A stretch of DNA of 53,842 bases from Streptomyces sp. Ru72 (GTDB taxonomy: Bacteria > Actinomycetota > Actinomycetes > Streptomycetales > Streptomycetaceae). A program made the position numbers and the translations under genes. The stretch's first letter is position 1. Each line of letters opens with the position of its first letter. Below are positions 1-7,655 of the stretch, piece after piece. A model generated the notes under the pieces. It was not told where the DNA came from. It searched no databases and worked only from the letters and a program-made list of their open reading frames with translations. The stretch covers positions 1 through 53,842 of the forward strand of contig NZ_PQSR01000049.1 of assembly GCF_002920635.1 (NCBI RefSeq), written 5' to 3'.

Positions 1-342
1 GCGCACACCGGCGGAAAGGATTCCTCGGGCGTGCTCGCGGGCAACGGCCTGCAAGTCCCGGTCGACATCCCCGTGAACGTCACCGGCAACTCGGTCAGCG
101 TGGCCGGGGCCGGCAACGCGTCGGTGGGCAACACCTCCACCAACACCTCGAGCACGGCCCACCCCGCCGCACCGCCGAAGGCGCACACCCCCGTACGGAC
201 GGCACCCCCGGTGCAGCAGGCCGGGGTCACCCTCGCCCACACGGGCGCGGACGTGACCCTGCCCGCACTCGCGGGAAGCGGGGCCCTGCTGCTCGGCGGC
301 ACGCTGCTGTACCGGCGCTTTCGGTCGTCAGCGACCCGCTAG
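1..342 (+). CDS. Long chaplin with sortase signal (5' truncated by window)
   Basis: C-terminal part of a cell-wall-anchored chaplin; the reading frame is open to base 1, so the start lies outside. A chaplin repeat (GNGLQVPVDIPVNVTGNSVSV, then VAGAGNASVGNTS) is followed by a Ser/Thr/Pro/Ala-rich spacer, the sortase motif LAHTG (232-246), a hydrophobic segment and the basic tail RRFRSSATR. In the family, chaplins assemble into amyloid-like fibrils that make aerial hyphae hydrophobic, and long chaplins are anchored by class E sortases. In this repeat the two positions normally held by Cys (VNVCGN and GNTC) are Thr and Ser, so the intradomain disulfide cannot form. The family call is firm; which paralogue it is cannot be told from a fragment. 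Confidence 0.85.
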   Translation, partial: AHTGGKDSSGVLAGNGLQVPVDIPVNVTGNSVSVAGAGNASVGNTSTNTSSTAHPAAPPKAHTPVRTAPPVQQAGVTLAHTGADVTLPALAGSGALLLGGTLLYRRFRSSATR

Positions 343-783
343 CCCCGCCACGGGCAGCGATCGCCGCGTCGCGAGGTCCGGCCAGGAGCGCGCACCGGAC
401 AGCGCTCCGTGACGGGCGAACACCGCCTGCCGGTTCGCAGCCGACCCGAGCGCATCAGCGGAACGCCCCGCCGCACCGACCGGCGGCGGGGCCTTCGGCA
501 CCGTCGGTGTCTGACTGGGCCGGCTGCGGCCGGATCGCCCCGGAGAACGGCGCAGCGCACGCCGTCGCGCCACCGTCCGCCATGGAACACGAGGCTGCGG
601 TGACGCCCTCACGGGTGAATCCGGCGTTCTCGGCCTCCTGTGTCAACACCCGCCCGGCGACCGGGAATTGACCGAGGCGGGACCAGCGGACCCACGGTGG
701 CGCACAGCCCCGGCATCGGGAAGGATGCTCGCGGCGCGGCGGGTCCCTCCGGCGCGCCCGACCCCCTGGAAGGGAGCGCCACG
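343..783. other. Intergenic region, no gene seen
   Basis: Open frames here have no family resemblance and look like high-GC shadows. The only structure noted is an inverted repeat at 465-473 and 484-492 (GCCCCGCCG / CGGCGGGGC, 10-base loop), a possible but distant terminator for the chaplin. Confidence 0.4.
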
Positions 784-1638
784 ATGACCTCTGCGGGTCC
801 CGATGACCTGGTCGTCGCCCGGGCAACGCTCGACGACTGGCCGGTGATCAGCGGCTGGGCCGCGGACGAGGGCTGGAACCCCGGTCTGTCCGACGGCGCC
901 GCCTTCTTCGCCCAGGACCCCGAGGGCTTCTTCATCGGCCGGCTCGGCGGCGAGCGGGTCTCGGCTGTCTCCGTCGTCACCTACGGCGCCGACTACGCCT
1001 TCCTGGGCTGCTACCTCGTACGGCCGGACCTGCGCGGTCGTGGCCTGGGCCTGATCACCTGGAAGACGGGGCTGGCCCACGCCGGCGACCGTACGGTCGG
1101 CCTGGACGGAGTTGTCGCCCAGCAGGACAACTACCGGCACTCCGGTTTCGAACTGGCCCACCGCACCGTACGGTTCACCGGAACCGCCCCCGCCGGGGAG
1201 CCCGCGCCCGGAGTGCGCCCAGCCGAGAAGAACGACTTCGACGCCATCGCGGCATACGACAGCGCCTGCTGCCCCGCCGACCGCCCGGTCTTCCTGAAGC
1301 ACTGGCTCGCCACCCCCGGCCACCGGGTCTTCGTCCGCCCCGGCGACGGCCGCCTCACCGGTTACGCGGTGATCCGGCCCGCCCGCGACACGCTGCGCAT
1401 CGGCCCCCTGTTCGCCGACAGCGCCGAGGACGCCGACGCCCTCTTCGCCGCGCTGACCGCCGAAGCCGCGGGACGGGAGATCGCCGTCGACGTGCCCGAA
1501 CCGAACACGGCGGCCGTCGCCCTCGCCGAACGCGCGGGCCTCACCCCGTCGTTCGAAACAGCGCGCATGTACACGGGACCGATCAGAGCCTTCGCCGAGG
1601 AGCGTGTGTACGGGGTGACCACCCTGGAGCTCGGCTAG
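784..1638 (+). CDS. GNAT family N-acetyltransferase (two-domain)
   Basis: A 284-residue acetyl-CoA-dependent acyltransferase, substrate unknown. The N-terminal GNAT fold carries the acetyl-CoA pyrophosphate loop as DLRGRGLG near residues 82-89. The C-terminal half (VRPAEKNDFDAIAAYD onward) resembles the second domain of two-domain GNAT proteins. The ATG at 784 is chosen because GAAGGGAG lies just upstream; the frame is open further upstream but without a ribosome site or family resemblance. The TAG stop at 1636-1638 abuts the end of a decayed MITE-like sequence, so the 3' end may have been shaped by that insertion. Confidence 0.8.
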   Translation: MTSAGPDDLVVARATLDDWPVISGWAADEGWNPGLSDGAAFFAQDPEGFFIGRLGGERVSAVSVVTYGADYAFLGCYLVRPDLRGRGLGLITWKTGLAHAGDRTVGLDGVVAQQDNYRHSGFELAHRTVRFTGTAPAGEPAPGVRPAEKNDFDAIAAYDSACCPADRPVFLKHWLATPGHRVFVRPGDGRLTGYAVIRPARDTLRIGPLFADSAEDADALFAALTAEAAGREIAVDVPEPNTAAVALAERAGLTPSFETARMYTGPIRAFAEERVYGVTTLELG

Positions 1639-1719
1639 TGCCGTGGCCGGCAGGGCTCCCCGGCTCACGATCCCCGGAGCGGCACCTCGTCGTGTTGTCG
1701 CTTCACCCGCGTACGTCCG
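1638..1719. mobile_element. Decayed left half of MITE-like element
   Basis: This stretch aligns without gaps to the left part of the element at 28952-29129, with about 16 differences in roughly 80 bases by hand count. Shared blocks include AGTGCCGTG, CCGGCTC, ACCTCG, GTTGTCGC and CCCGCGTAC. The right half and the internal palindrome are missing. The stop codon of the preceding GNAT gene lies at its edge. It is a relic, not mobile on its own. Confidence 0.55.
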
Positions 1720-1836
1720 AACGCCCCGCCGCGTCTGTCGGCACGCGTCGGTGGACCGGTCGGTGCAAGAGGGCCGAACGCCCGGTCTCAGGATGCATTA
1801 CGGTTTCAGCACATGCCCCGGATGCTGGAGTGAGCC

Positions 1837-2613
1837 ATGGATCACGCTTCCGTACTTGCCCTGTACGACCGGGACTTGCGGGAGGGCGCGCGGCCCGACG
1901 AGCCCGGTGCCCGCGCCGAGCGGGACGCGGCGGTGGTCCGCGTGACCGGCTCGCCGCACGGCTGGAACGGAGTCGTGTGGTCGGACCTGGACGAGACCAC
2001 GGCGGACAGGGCGATCGCCGAGCAGATCGCGTACTTCACCAGGCTCGGCCGCGAGTTCGAATGGAAGCTGTACGGGCACGACCTCCCGGTGGATCTGGGC
2101 GAGCGGCTGCGGGCGGCGGGGTTCGACCCTGAGCCCGAGGAGGCACTGATGGTCGCGGAGGTGGCCGACCTGGCCCTGGACGTCGAGGTGCCCGACGGCA
2201 TACGGATCATGCCGGTCACCGATCCGGCGGGCGTCGACCTCGTGGCGGACGTCCACGAGAAGGCCTTCGGCACGGACGGCACCCGGCTGCGCCACCAGCT
2301 TCTCGCCGGGCTCGCCGGTGACCGGGACAACGTCGTCGCCGTGGTGGCCCTCGCGGGCGACGAACCGGTGAGCTCGGCCCGCCTGGAGCTGGTCCCCGGC
2401 ACCCGCTTCGCGGGACTGTGGGGCGGCGGGACCGTCCCCCACTGGCGCGGCCGAGGCATCTACCGGGCCCTGGTCGCCCACCGCGCCGAGATCGCGGCCT
2501 CCCGCGGTTACCGCTACATCCAGGTCGACGCTACCGACCAGAGCCGTCCGATCCTGACCCGACTCGGCTTCGAACCCCTGACCACCACGACGCCCTACGT
2601 GTACAAGCCCTAG
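1837..2613 (+). CDS. GNAT family N-acetyltransferase
   Basis: A 258-residue protein whose C-terminal half is a GNAT domain: GTVPHWRGRGIYRALVAHR near residues 200-215 is the acetyl-CoA loop, followed by YIQVDATDQSRPILTRLGFE, typical of strand 5 and helix 4. The N-terminal part is a degenerate GNAT-like half. The ATG at 1837 has GGAG eight bases upstream. The acceptor substrate is not predictable. It is probably monocistronic, with a convergent remnant downstream. Confidence 0.8.
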   Translation: MDHASVLALYDRDLREGARPDEPGARAERDAAVVRVTGSPHGWNGVVWSDLDETTADRAIAEQIAYFTRLGREFEWKLYGHDLPVDLGERLRAAGFDPEPEEALMVAEVADLALDVEVPDGIRIMPVTDPAGVDLVADVHEKAFGTDGTRLRHQLLAGLAGDRDNVVAVVALAGDEPVSSARLELVPGTRFAGLWGGGTVPHWRGRGIYRALVAHRAEIAASRGYRYIQVDATDQSRPILTRLGFEPLTTTTPYVYKP

Positions 2614-2670
2614 CCGTATTGATCACGAGCGTGGTCAACGCGGCGCGGGGGCCTTCGACGGGGCGCCCTC

Positions 2671-2949
2671 TCAGCCGAGGCCGAACGCGTCCGCCAGAGC
2701 CTCGATCTGCGCCGTGAGCAGGGTCCCCCCGTCATGCCCCCTGCCCTGGAACTGCCCGGCGACCGCAAGGCCCACGGCCCCGTGCAGATGCGCCCAGGCC
2801 AGCACGGCCCCGGCCGGGGCGCTTCCCTCGCTCCCCACCGGGACGTGGTTCCGGGCCCACCGGGCCACCGCCATGTCCTCGGCCGCCCAGGCCGCCATCT
2901 GTTCCGCCAGTAGCTGGCCCGGTGACCGCACGCAACGGGGCCGCTCGGG
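2671..2949 (-). pseudogene. TetR-family regulator remnant (C-terminal ligand domain only)
   Basis: About 92 codons read like the C-terminal WHG-type domain of a TetR regulator: AGAVLAWAHLHGAVGLAVAG, then FQGRG, then LLTAQIEALADAFGLG and a stop. No helix-turn-helix domain precedes it; the frame upstream runs into antisense of the neighbouring membrane-protein gene. The gene is therefore read as a 5'-deleted relic. It could be mistaken for a short intact gene, but no start with a ribosome site was found. Confidence 0.55.
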
Positions 2950-3038
2950 CGTGACACCGGCCCGATCGGCCCCGTCGGTGTTGCGGCTCGGCGTCCAAGG
3001 GTGCTTACCCACGGACGCAGCGCCCGATGATGGACCGT

Positions 3039-3305
3039 TCAGCGATGAGCCGCCTTCGCCCGGTCCAGCGCCGCGATGCCGAGTGCCGCCAGAGCGATCT
3101 GGATGAGCCATTCGATCCAGTCCACTCCCTTGGTGTCGGCCACGCCGACCGCGGCGGCGATCCCGGCGCCGATGAAAGCTGCCACGATGCCGACGACGAT
3201 CGTCCACAGGATGCCGATGTGCTGGCGCCCGGGGACTACGAGCCGCCCCAGGACGCCGATGATGAGCCCGATGACGATGGCACTGATGATGCCCGAGATC
3301 TCCAT
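3039..3305 (-). CDS. GlsB/YeaQ/YmgE family stress-response membrane protein
   Basis: An 88-residue membrane protein of the transglycosylase-associated (GlsB/YeaQ/YmgE) family. It has three hydrophobic segments: IISAIVIGLIIGVLGRLVVPG, then ILWTIVVGIVAAFIGAGIAAAVG, then WLIQIALAALGIAAL. The Gly-rich pattern and length are typical. The start at 3305 has GGGGCGGAG directly upstream; a longer frame to 3380 is not needed. The family is linked to envelope and general stress responses but its biochemical role is unsettled. It is divergent from the secreted protein gene at 3585. Confidence 0.85.
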   Translation of the reverse strand: MEISGIISAIVIGLIIGVLGRLVVPGRQHIGILWTIVVGIVAAFIGAGIAAAVGVADTKGVDWIEWLIQIALAALGIAALDRAKAAHR

Positions 3306-3495
3306 CTCCGCCCCTCTTTGTGAAGCGTCTGTCGTACGACATGTGCCCGCTCTGCGTGGCGACAGTCCTGTTCGCTTCAATCGCGGGTCAATGGAGGGTC
3401 AATCCTCGGCCTGGCAGGAGGGCATTGTCATGGTCAGCCCCCGTCCTGCCATGTACCGTTCAACAGTCCGTCGCGCGGGCGGCGTATGAAGGACC

Positions 3496-3537
3496 TCTAC
3501 GCGCGCAGACCCGCGCCGAATATCTACGCGCGCAGAC
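3496..3537. promoter_or_regulatory. Paired near-palindromic 15-bp direct repeats (candidate operator)
   Basis: TCTACGCGCGCAGAC occurs at 3496-3510 and identically at 3523-3537, start points 27 bp apart. Each copy is almost self-complementary (TCTaCGCGCGcAGA). They lie 48-89 bases before the start of the secreted protein gene, so binding here would control that gene. The binding protein is not known to me. Confidence 0.5.
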
Positions 3538-3584
3538 AGCACCCGCACCGCTCCTCTCCCCGACTCCCCATGGAGGTTCGCCGG

Positions 3585-5045
3585 ATGCTCGGACTCACCA
3601 GGCCCCGCCACAGACTCGCCACGGTCCTCACCGTGTGCGGCCTGCTCGCCACGGGGACCGCCGTTCAGGCCACCACGGCCGCGACCGAGGCCCACGCGGC
3701 CACCCCGCACCGCGTCCTGTTCGACAACGCGCACGCGGAGACCGCCGGCAACGCCGACTGGATCATCTCCACCAGCCAGCCCGACCCGCTCGGCCAGGAC
3801 TCCACGCCCTCCGCCGAGACGGACTGGACCGGAGCCCTCTCGTCCTGGGGCGTCGCCCTGCAGAAGACCGGGAATTACAGCCTGAAGACCCTGCCGTCGG
3901 GCTCCAGCCTCAGCTACGGCGGCTCCTCCTCGCTGGACCTGAAGAACTTCGACACCCTCGTCCTGCCCGAACCGAACACCCTCTTCACCGCTGCGGAGAA
4001 GACGGCGATCATGAACTTCGTCAAGAACGGCGGCGGACTGTTCATGATCTCCGACCACACCGGCGCCGATCGCAACAACGACGGCTACGACGCGGTCGAG
4101 ATCCTCAACGACCTGATGACCGACAACAGCGTCGACTCCACCGACCCGTTCGGCTTCTCCATCGACTCGCTGAACATCACCTCCGGCTACCCGGCCGCGA
4201 TCAGTGACAGCACCGACCCTGTGCTGCACGGCTCCTTCGGCACCGTCACCAAGAGCCTCATCGCCAACGGCACCACCGCCACGCTCAAGCCCTCCGACAA
4301 CTCCTCCGTCAAGGGGCTGCTCTACCGCAGCGGCTACTCGGGCAACACCGGCGCCTTCTTCCTGACGTCCGCCTTCGGCAGCGGTCGTGTCGCCTTCTGG
4401 GGCGACAGCTCACCCATCGACGACGGCACCGGACAGTCCGGCAACACGCTGTACGACGGCTGGAACGACTCCGGCGCCACCAACGCCGCCCTGGCCCTGA
4501 ACGCCACCGAATGGCTCTCCGGAGCGAGCGGCAGCAGCGGAGGCGGAACCGGCGGCGGAGGCTCGACCTCCTGCACCGCCGCCCAGCTCCTCGACAACAA
4601 CGGCTTCGAGTCCGGCAGCACCACCTGGACCACCAGCAGCGGCGTCATCACCAACTCCAGCGGCGAGTCGCCCCGTACGGGCTCGTACTACGCCTGGCTG
4701 GACGGCTACGGCTCCGCGCACACCGACACCGTGTCCCAGACGGTGACCATCCCGTCCGCCTGCACCTCCGCCACCCTGAGCTTCTACCTGCACATCGACA
4801 CGGCGGAGACCACCAGCAGTACGGCGTACGACACGCTCAAGGTCCAGCTCCTGAACAGTTCCGGCACTGTCCTGAGCACTCTGGCGACGTACTCCAACCT
4901 CAACGCCGCCGGCGGCTACACCCAGCGCAGCTTCAACCTGGGGAGCTACGCCGGACAGACCATCACCCTGAAGTTCACAGGCACCGAGGGCTCCAGTCTG
5001 CAGACGTCGTTCGTCCTCGACGACACAGCGCTCGACGTGAGCTGA
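3585..5045 (+). CDS. Secreted two-domain protein: GATase-like fold plus jelly-roll module
   Basis: A 486-residue exported protein. The ATG at 3585 is used because GGAGG lies eight bases upstream and the signal peptide then starts at once (MLGLTRPRHRLATVLTVCGLL, cleavage likely after AHA). The first domain (about residues 40-345) has LVLPEPNTLFT, a GGGLFMISDHTGAD segment and GRVAFWGDSSPI, reminiscent of the glutamine-amidotransferase-like folds of secreted hydrolase-annotated proteins. A Gly/Ser linker (GGGTGGGGSTS) leads to a C-terminal beta-sandwich of about 150 residues that resembles carbohydrate-binding modules. No catalytic residues can be assigned, so the enzymatic role is open. Confidence 0.7.
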   Translation: MLGLTRPRHRLATVLTVCGLLATGTAVQATTAATEAHAATPHRVLFDNAHAETAGNADWIISTSQPDPLGQDSTPSAETDWTGALSSWGVALQKTGNYSLKTLPSGSSLSYGGSSSLDLKNFDTLVLPEPNTLFTAAEKTAIMNFVKNGGGLFMISDHTGADRNNDGYDAVEILNDLMTDNSVDSTDPFGFSIDSLNITSGYPAAISDSTDPVLHGSFGTVTKSLIANGTTATLKPSDNSSVKGLLYRSGYSGNTGAFFLTSAFGSGRVAFWGDSSPIDDGTGQSGNTLYDGWNDSGATNAALALNATEWLSGASGSSGGGTGGGGSTSCTAAQLLDNNGFESGSTTWTTSSGVITNSSGESPRTGSYYAWLDGYGSAHTDTVSQTVTIPSACTSATLSFYLHIDTAETTSSTAYDTLKVQLLNSSGTVLSTLATYSNLNAAGGYTQRSFNLGSYAGQTITLKFTGTEGSSLQTSFVLDDTALDVS

Positions 5046-5052
5046 GCCGCAC

Positions 5053-5082
5053 GGGGGTGGGCCTCTCCCAAGGGCCACCCCC
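5053..5082 (+). terminator. Hairpin terminator after secreted protein gene
   Basis: GGGGGTGG at 5053-5060 pairs with CCACCCCC at 5075-5082, with further partial pairing inside the loop, followed by TTC. It begins 8 bases after the stop codon. Confidence 0.6.
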
Positions 5083-5228
5083 TTCTGCGGGCGGGACGGC
5101 GGAGGTAGAGTCGGCGGGCACGTCGGAGCGGGACGGGGTGGAGGCGGGGCAGGGTCACCCCCGGTGGCAGGGGCACCCCGTGGCAGGATCACCGCCCGGT
5201 GGCAGGTCGGCTCCACTCGACGGCGGAG

Positions 5229-5759
5229 TCACACCCATCCGGTGGCCGCCAGCACCTCACGCGCGATGTCGACGACCTCACGCCCGTCGGTCGCCACCCG
5301 CACGGTGTCGAGAGGCGCACGCGCGTCCAGCAGTCGCGCCTTGTACGCGCTGGTGCGCAGCTCCTGCTCCAGCTCCGACCCCAGTTCACGGCCCTTCAGC
5401 CGGAGGGCGATCGTGTCGTCGGCCGCGGTCAGCAGCACACGGACGAGCCGCGCCTGCGGGCCCATCGCCCGCCGGAACATGCCCGCGGACTCGTCGAGCA
5501 CGCTGACCGTGTTCGTGTAGACGAGCCGCCGATGGCCGAGCGAGGCGTAGTTCCGCCACACGGCGGTGAGGTTGCGTTCGGTGATCTCGGCGCGGTGGGG
5601 ATCACCCTCCGGCGCCGGGTGCACCTGTCCCATGAAGTCGCCGTCGATCACGGCGTGTGGGATCTCGGCGGCCCGCAGCCGTGCCGAGACCTCCCAGCCC
5701 ACCGTCGTCTTGCCGACACCGGCGCGTCCACCGATGAGCAGCGCTTCCGCGTGATCCAT
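5229..5759 (-). CDS. P-loop ATPase, small-molecule-kinase-like
   Basis: A 176-residue P-loop protein. The Walker A motif is GGRAGVGKTT at residues 10-19, followed by VIDGDFMGQVHPAP, a typical acceptor-binding stretch of gluconate/shikimate-kinase-like AAA_33 proteins. The later LRLKGRELGSELEQELRTS fits a lid region. The substrate is unknown. It starts only 5 bases after the APH-like gene (stop at 5765), so the two are probably one operon. GAGGG precedes its ATG. Confidence 0.7.
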   Translation of the reverse strand: MDHAEALLIGGRAGVGKTTVGWEVSARLRAAEIPHAVIDGDFMGQVHPAPEGDPHRAEITERNLTAVWRNYASLGHRRLVYTNTVSVLDESAGMFRRAMGPQARLVRVLLTAADDTIALRLKGRELGSELEQELRTSAYKARLLDARAPLDTVRVATDGREVVDIAREVLAATGWV

Positions 5760-5764
5760 CGCCC

Positions 5765-6985
5765 TCAGCCCCCGGCTTCCGTGAGGAACGGGCCCGGGTG
5801 ACGCACGGTGTGCACCGCTCTGCGGATCACCGCGACCGGATCACCCTCGTGGTAGGGCCGCTCCGAGGCCTCGATACCGTCGAGGAACTCCTGATAGCGG
5901 ATGGCGTGCATGAGATGGGCGAGCGGCTCGGCGAGACGGAGGGCGCGGGACGGGGCGCTTCCCGGCGCGTGTGCCGCCCAGGCGTCGGCCCAGGCGCGGG
6001 CCGCCGCAGGCCGGTCCGCCTCGGGGAGGTAGTCGATGGCGCGCAGGCCGTCCACCACCGGGTTGCCCCAGTAGGCGTCCGCGAAGTCCAGAACGACCGG
6101 ACGGCCGCCGTCACTGCGCCAGTTGCCCGGATGGAAGTCGCCGTGCACCACCGTGTCGGGCAGACCGCAGTCCTCCATCTGCCGCCAGCGGCCCGCCAGG
6201 TCCCGCACGGCCTGCCTCTCCTCACCGTCGAGCTCCGCCCCGACCGGCCCGTCGAGCAGTGCCTGCCCCCGGGCCGCGAGCACCGGGACGCGCCAGTCCC
6301 GGAGCGCGGCGGGACGGCTGCGCGCGAGCGCGGCCTGGGCCGCCACGAACCGTTGCATCACCGCCGTCACGGTATCGGTGGACGCCCCCCAGCAGTCCGT
6401 GCCGGGCACGTGCTCCATCAGCATCCGCCGCTCGCCCCGGCCGACGACTGTCGGCGCCAGCCCCGCGTCCACCCGGGCGAACTCGTCGGCGACGGCCGCC
6501 TCGTCCGTGGCGAAGCGCGGCGTCGCCTTGAGCCAGACGGGGCCGGACGCGGTGGGCAGCCGGAACAGGCAGGCCAGGTTCCAGGTCCGTCGCTGCTCGA
6601 CGCGGCCGGTGACGGGGCGTCCCGCCGCCTGGAGCGTACGGATGCCCCAGCCGAGCAGTTCCCGCAGGCCGTCCGCACGCGCCCACGGCATTCGGAGCGC
6701 CGCGTCCCCAGCCAACAGCCCCTCGGGAGCCGCCCGTTGACCGAGCAGCCCGGACGCCGGGCGCTCCCACGCCTCCACGTGGTAGGTCGCGTGGCCGTCC
6801 CGTCCGCCTTCACCGCCGTCCACCGTCAGCAGCCGCAGCACCGTCACCGGGACCCGGAGCAGCTCCTCCAGCCGCCCGACGACCTGCTCGACCTCCGACC
6901 ACCAGGGAACATCCACGGGAAACGGCCCCGTGACACCGAGGACGTCCTCGCCGGACGTCACCCACGCACTGACGGTTCGACCCAT
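5765..6985 (-). CDS. Aminoglycoside phosphotransferase-fold (APH) kinase
   Basis: A 406-residue protein with the APH/choline-kinase catalytic block VVHGDFHPGNW and the metal-binding VLDFADAYWGNPVVD. The first about 150 residues hold an NTP-binding lobe preceded by an extra N-terminal region. Such proteins phosphorylate hydroxyls of drugs or metabolites, and the fold alone does not prove antibiotic resistance. The start MGRTVSAW at 6985 is preferred over 7042 because the extra 19 residues are Arg/Pro-rich and not conserved-looking, though no strong ribosome site is seen. Confidence 0.75.
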   Translation of the reverse strand: MGRTVSAWVTSGEDVLGVTGPFPVDVPWWSEVEQVVGRLEELLRVPVTVLRLLTVDGGEGGRDGHATYHVEAWERPASGLLGQRAAPEGLLAGDAALRMPWARADGLRELLGWGIRTLQAAGRPVTGRVEQRRTWNLACLFRLPTASGPVWLKATPRFATDEAAVADEFARVDAGLAPTVVGRGERRMLMEHVPGTDCWGASTDTVTAVMQRFVAAQAALARSRPAALRDWRVPVLAARGQALLDGPVGAELDGEERQAVRDLAGRWRQMEDCGLPDTVVHGDFHPGNWRSDGGRPVVLDFADAYWGNPVVDGLRAIDYLPEADRPAAARAWADAWAAHAPGSAPSRALRLAEPLAHLMHAIRYQEFLDGIEASERPYHEGDPVAVIRRAVHTVRHPGPFLTEAGG

Positions 6986-7090
6986 CGCGCCAGTGTGCGG
7001 CTTACGAGGGGACCCAGGCGAACGGTTATTCCGCCGGGCCATGAGGCCGGTAGGCCGGTCCGCGGCTGCGGACCGGCCGGCAGGTGGCCG

Positions 7091-7531
7091 TCACGGGCGA
7101 GGCGGGCTCTTGGCCGCCGCGCCCGCGCAGAGGACACCCAGCACCACGGCGAGTGCGCCGATGACGATGCTGTTGACCACGACTCCGGTGTCCGGACCGG
7201 TGCCGACGATCCACGGCGAGATGATCATCCATGTCCCCATCGCGCACATGGCCCAGCTCAGGCCGTACATCCGCTCCGGCATGATGGTGAATCCGAGGGC
7301 GAGCAGGCCGAACGCGATCCCCATGATGAGGTTGTGCGTCGCAAGCGGCGGCTGGCTCGTCGTGTAGTGGAGTATCCACGGTGACGCGGCGCAGTACAGA
7401 CCGAGCAGGAACACCGGTCCGTCCACGAGCGCCACATCGCGACCACCGAGCATGCGGGCGTAGCGGGTCCGCATTTCGGAGACATCGGGGTGGGTCGCCA
7501 TGTCCCCTCTGCTGTGTGAGACGTCAGCCAT
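7091..7531 (-). CDS. SPW-repeat membrane protein
   Basis: A 146-residue protein with two copies of the Ser-Pro-Trp signature, ASPWILHY and ISPWIVG, each at the end of a hydrophobic segment, giving about four membrane helices. This is the SPW repeat family, common in actinobacteria and of unknown function. The hydrophilic N-terminus is cytoplasmic by the positive-inside rule (RTRYARM). The start at 7531 follows AAGGAGAGAC. Confidence 0.85.
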   Translation of the reverse strand: MADVSHSRGDMATHPDVSEMRTRYARMLGGRDVALVDGPVFLLGLYCAASPWILHYTTSQPPLATHNLIMGIAFGLLALGFTIMPERMYGLSWAMCAMGTWMIISPWIVGTGPDTGVVVNSIVIGALAVVLGVLCAGAAAKSPPRP

Positions 7532-7655
7532 GACTGTCTCTCCTTCGACTGTGCACGGCCTGCCCGCATCCGGGATGGAATGCGGCGGAGGGCCGCGTAC
7601 GCTCATTGTGCTCTTATCTGTTCTTTATGTGTAGGGCTCTGATGGTATGGGGATC

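Noticed and set aside
5765..6985. Calling the APH-fold genes antibiotic-resistance determinants
   Set aside because: The catalytic motifs show only the fold; many Streptomyces members act on other metabolites and no cluster context indicates a drug.
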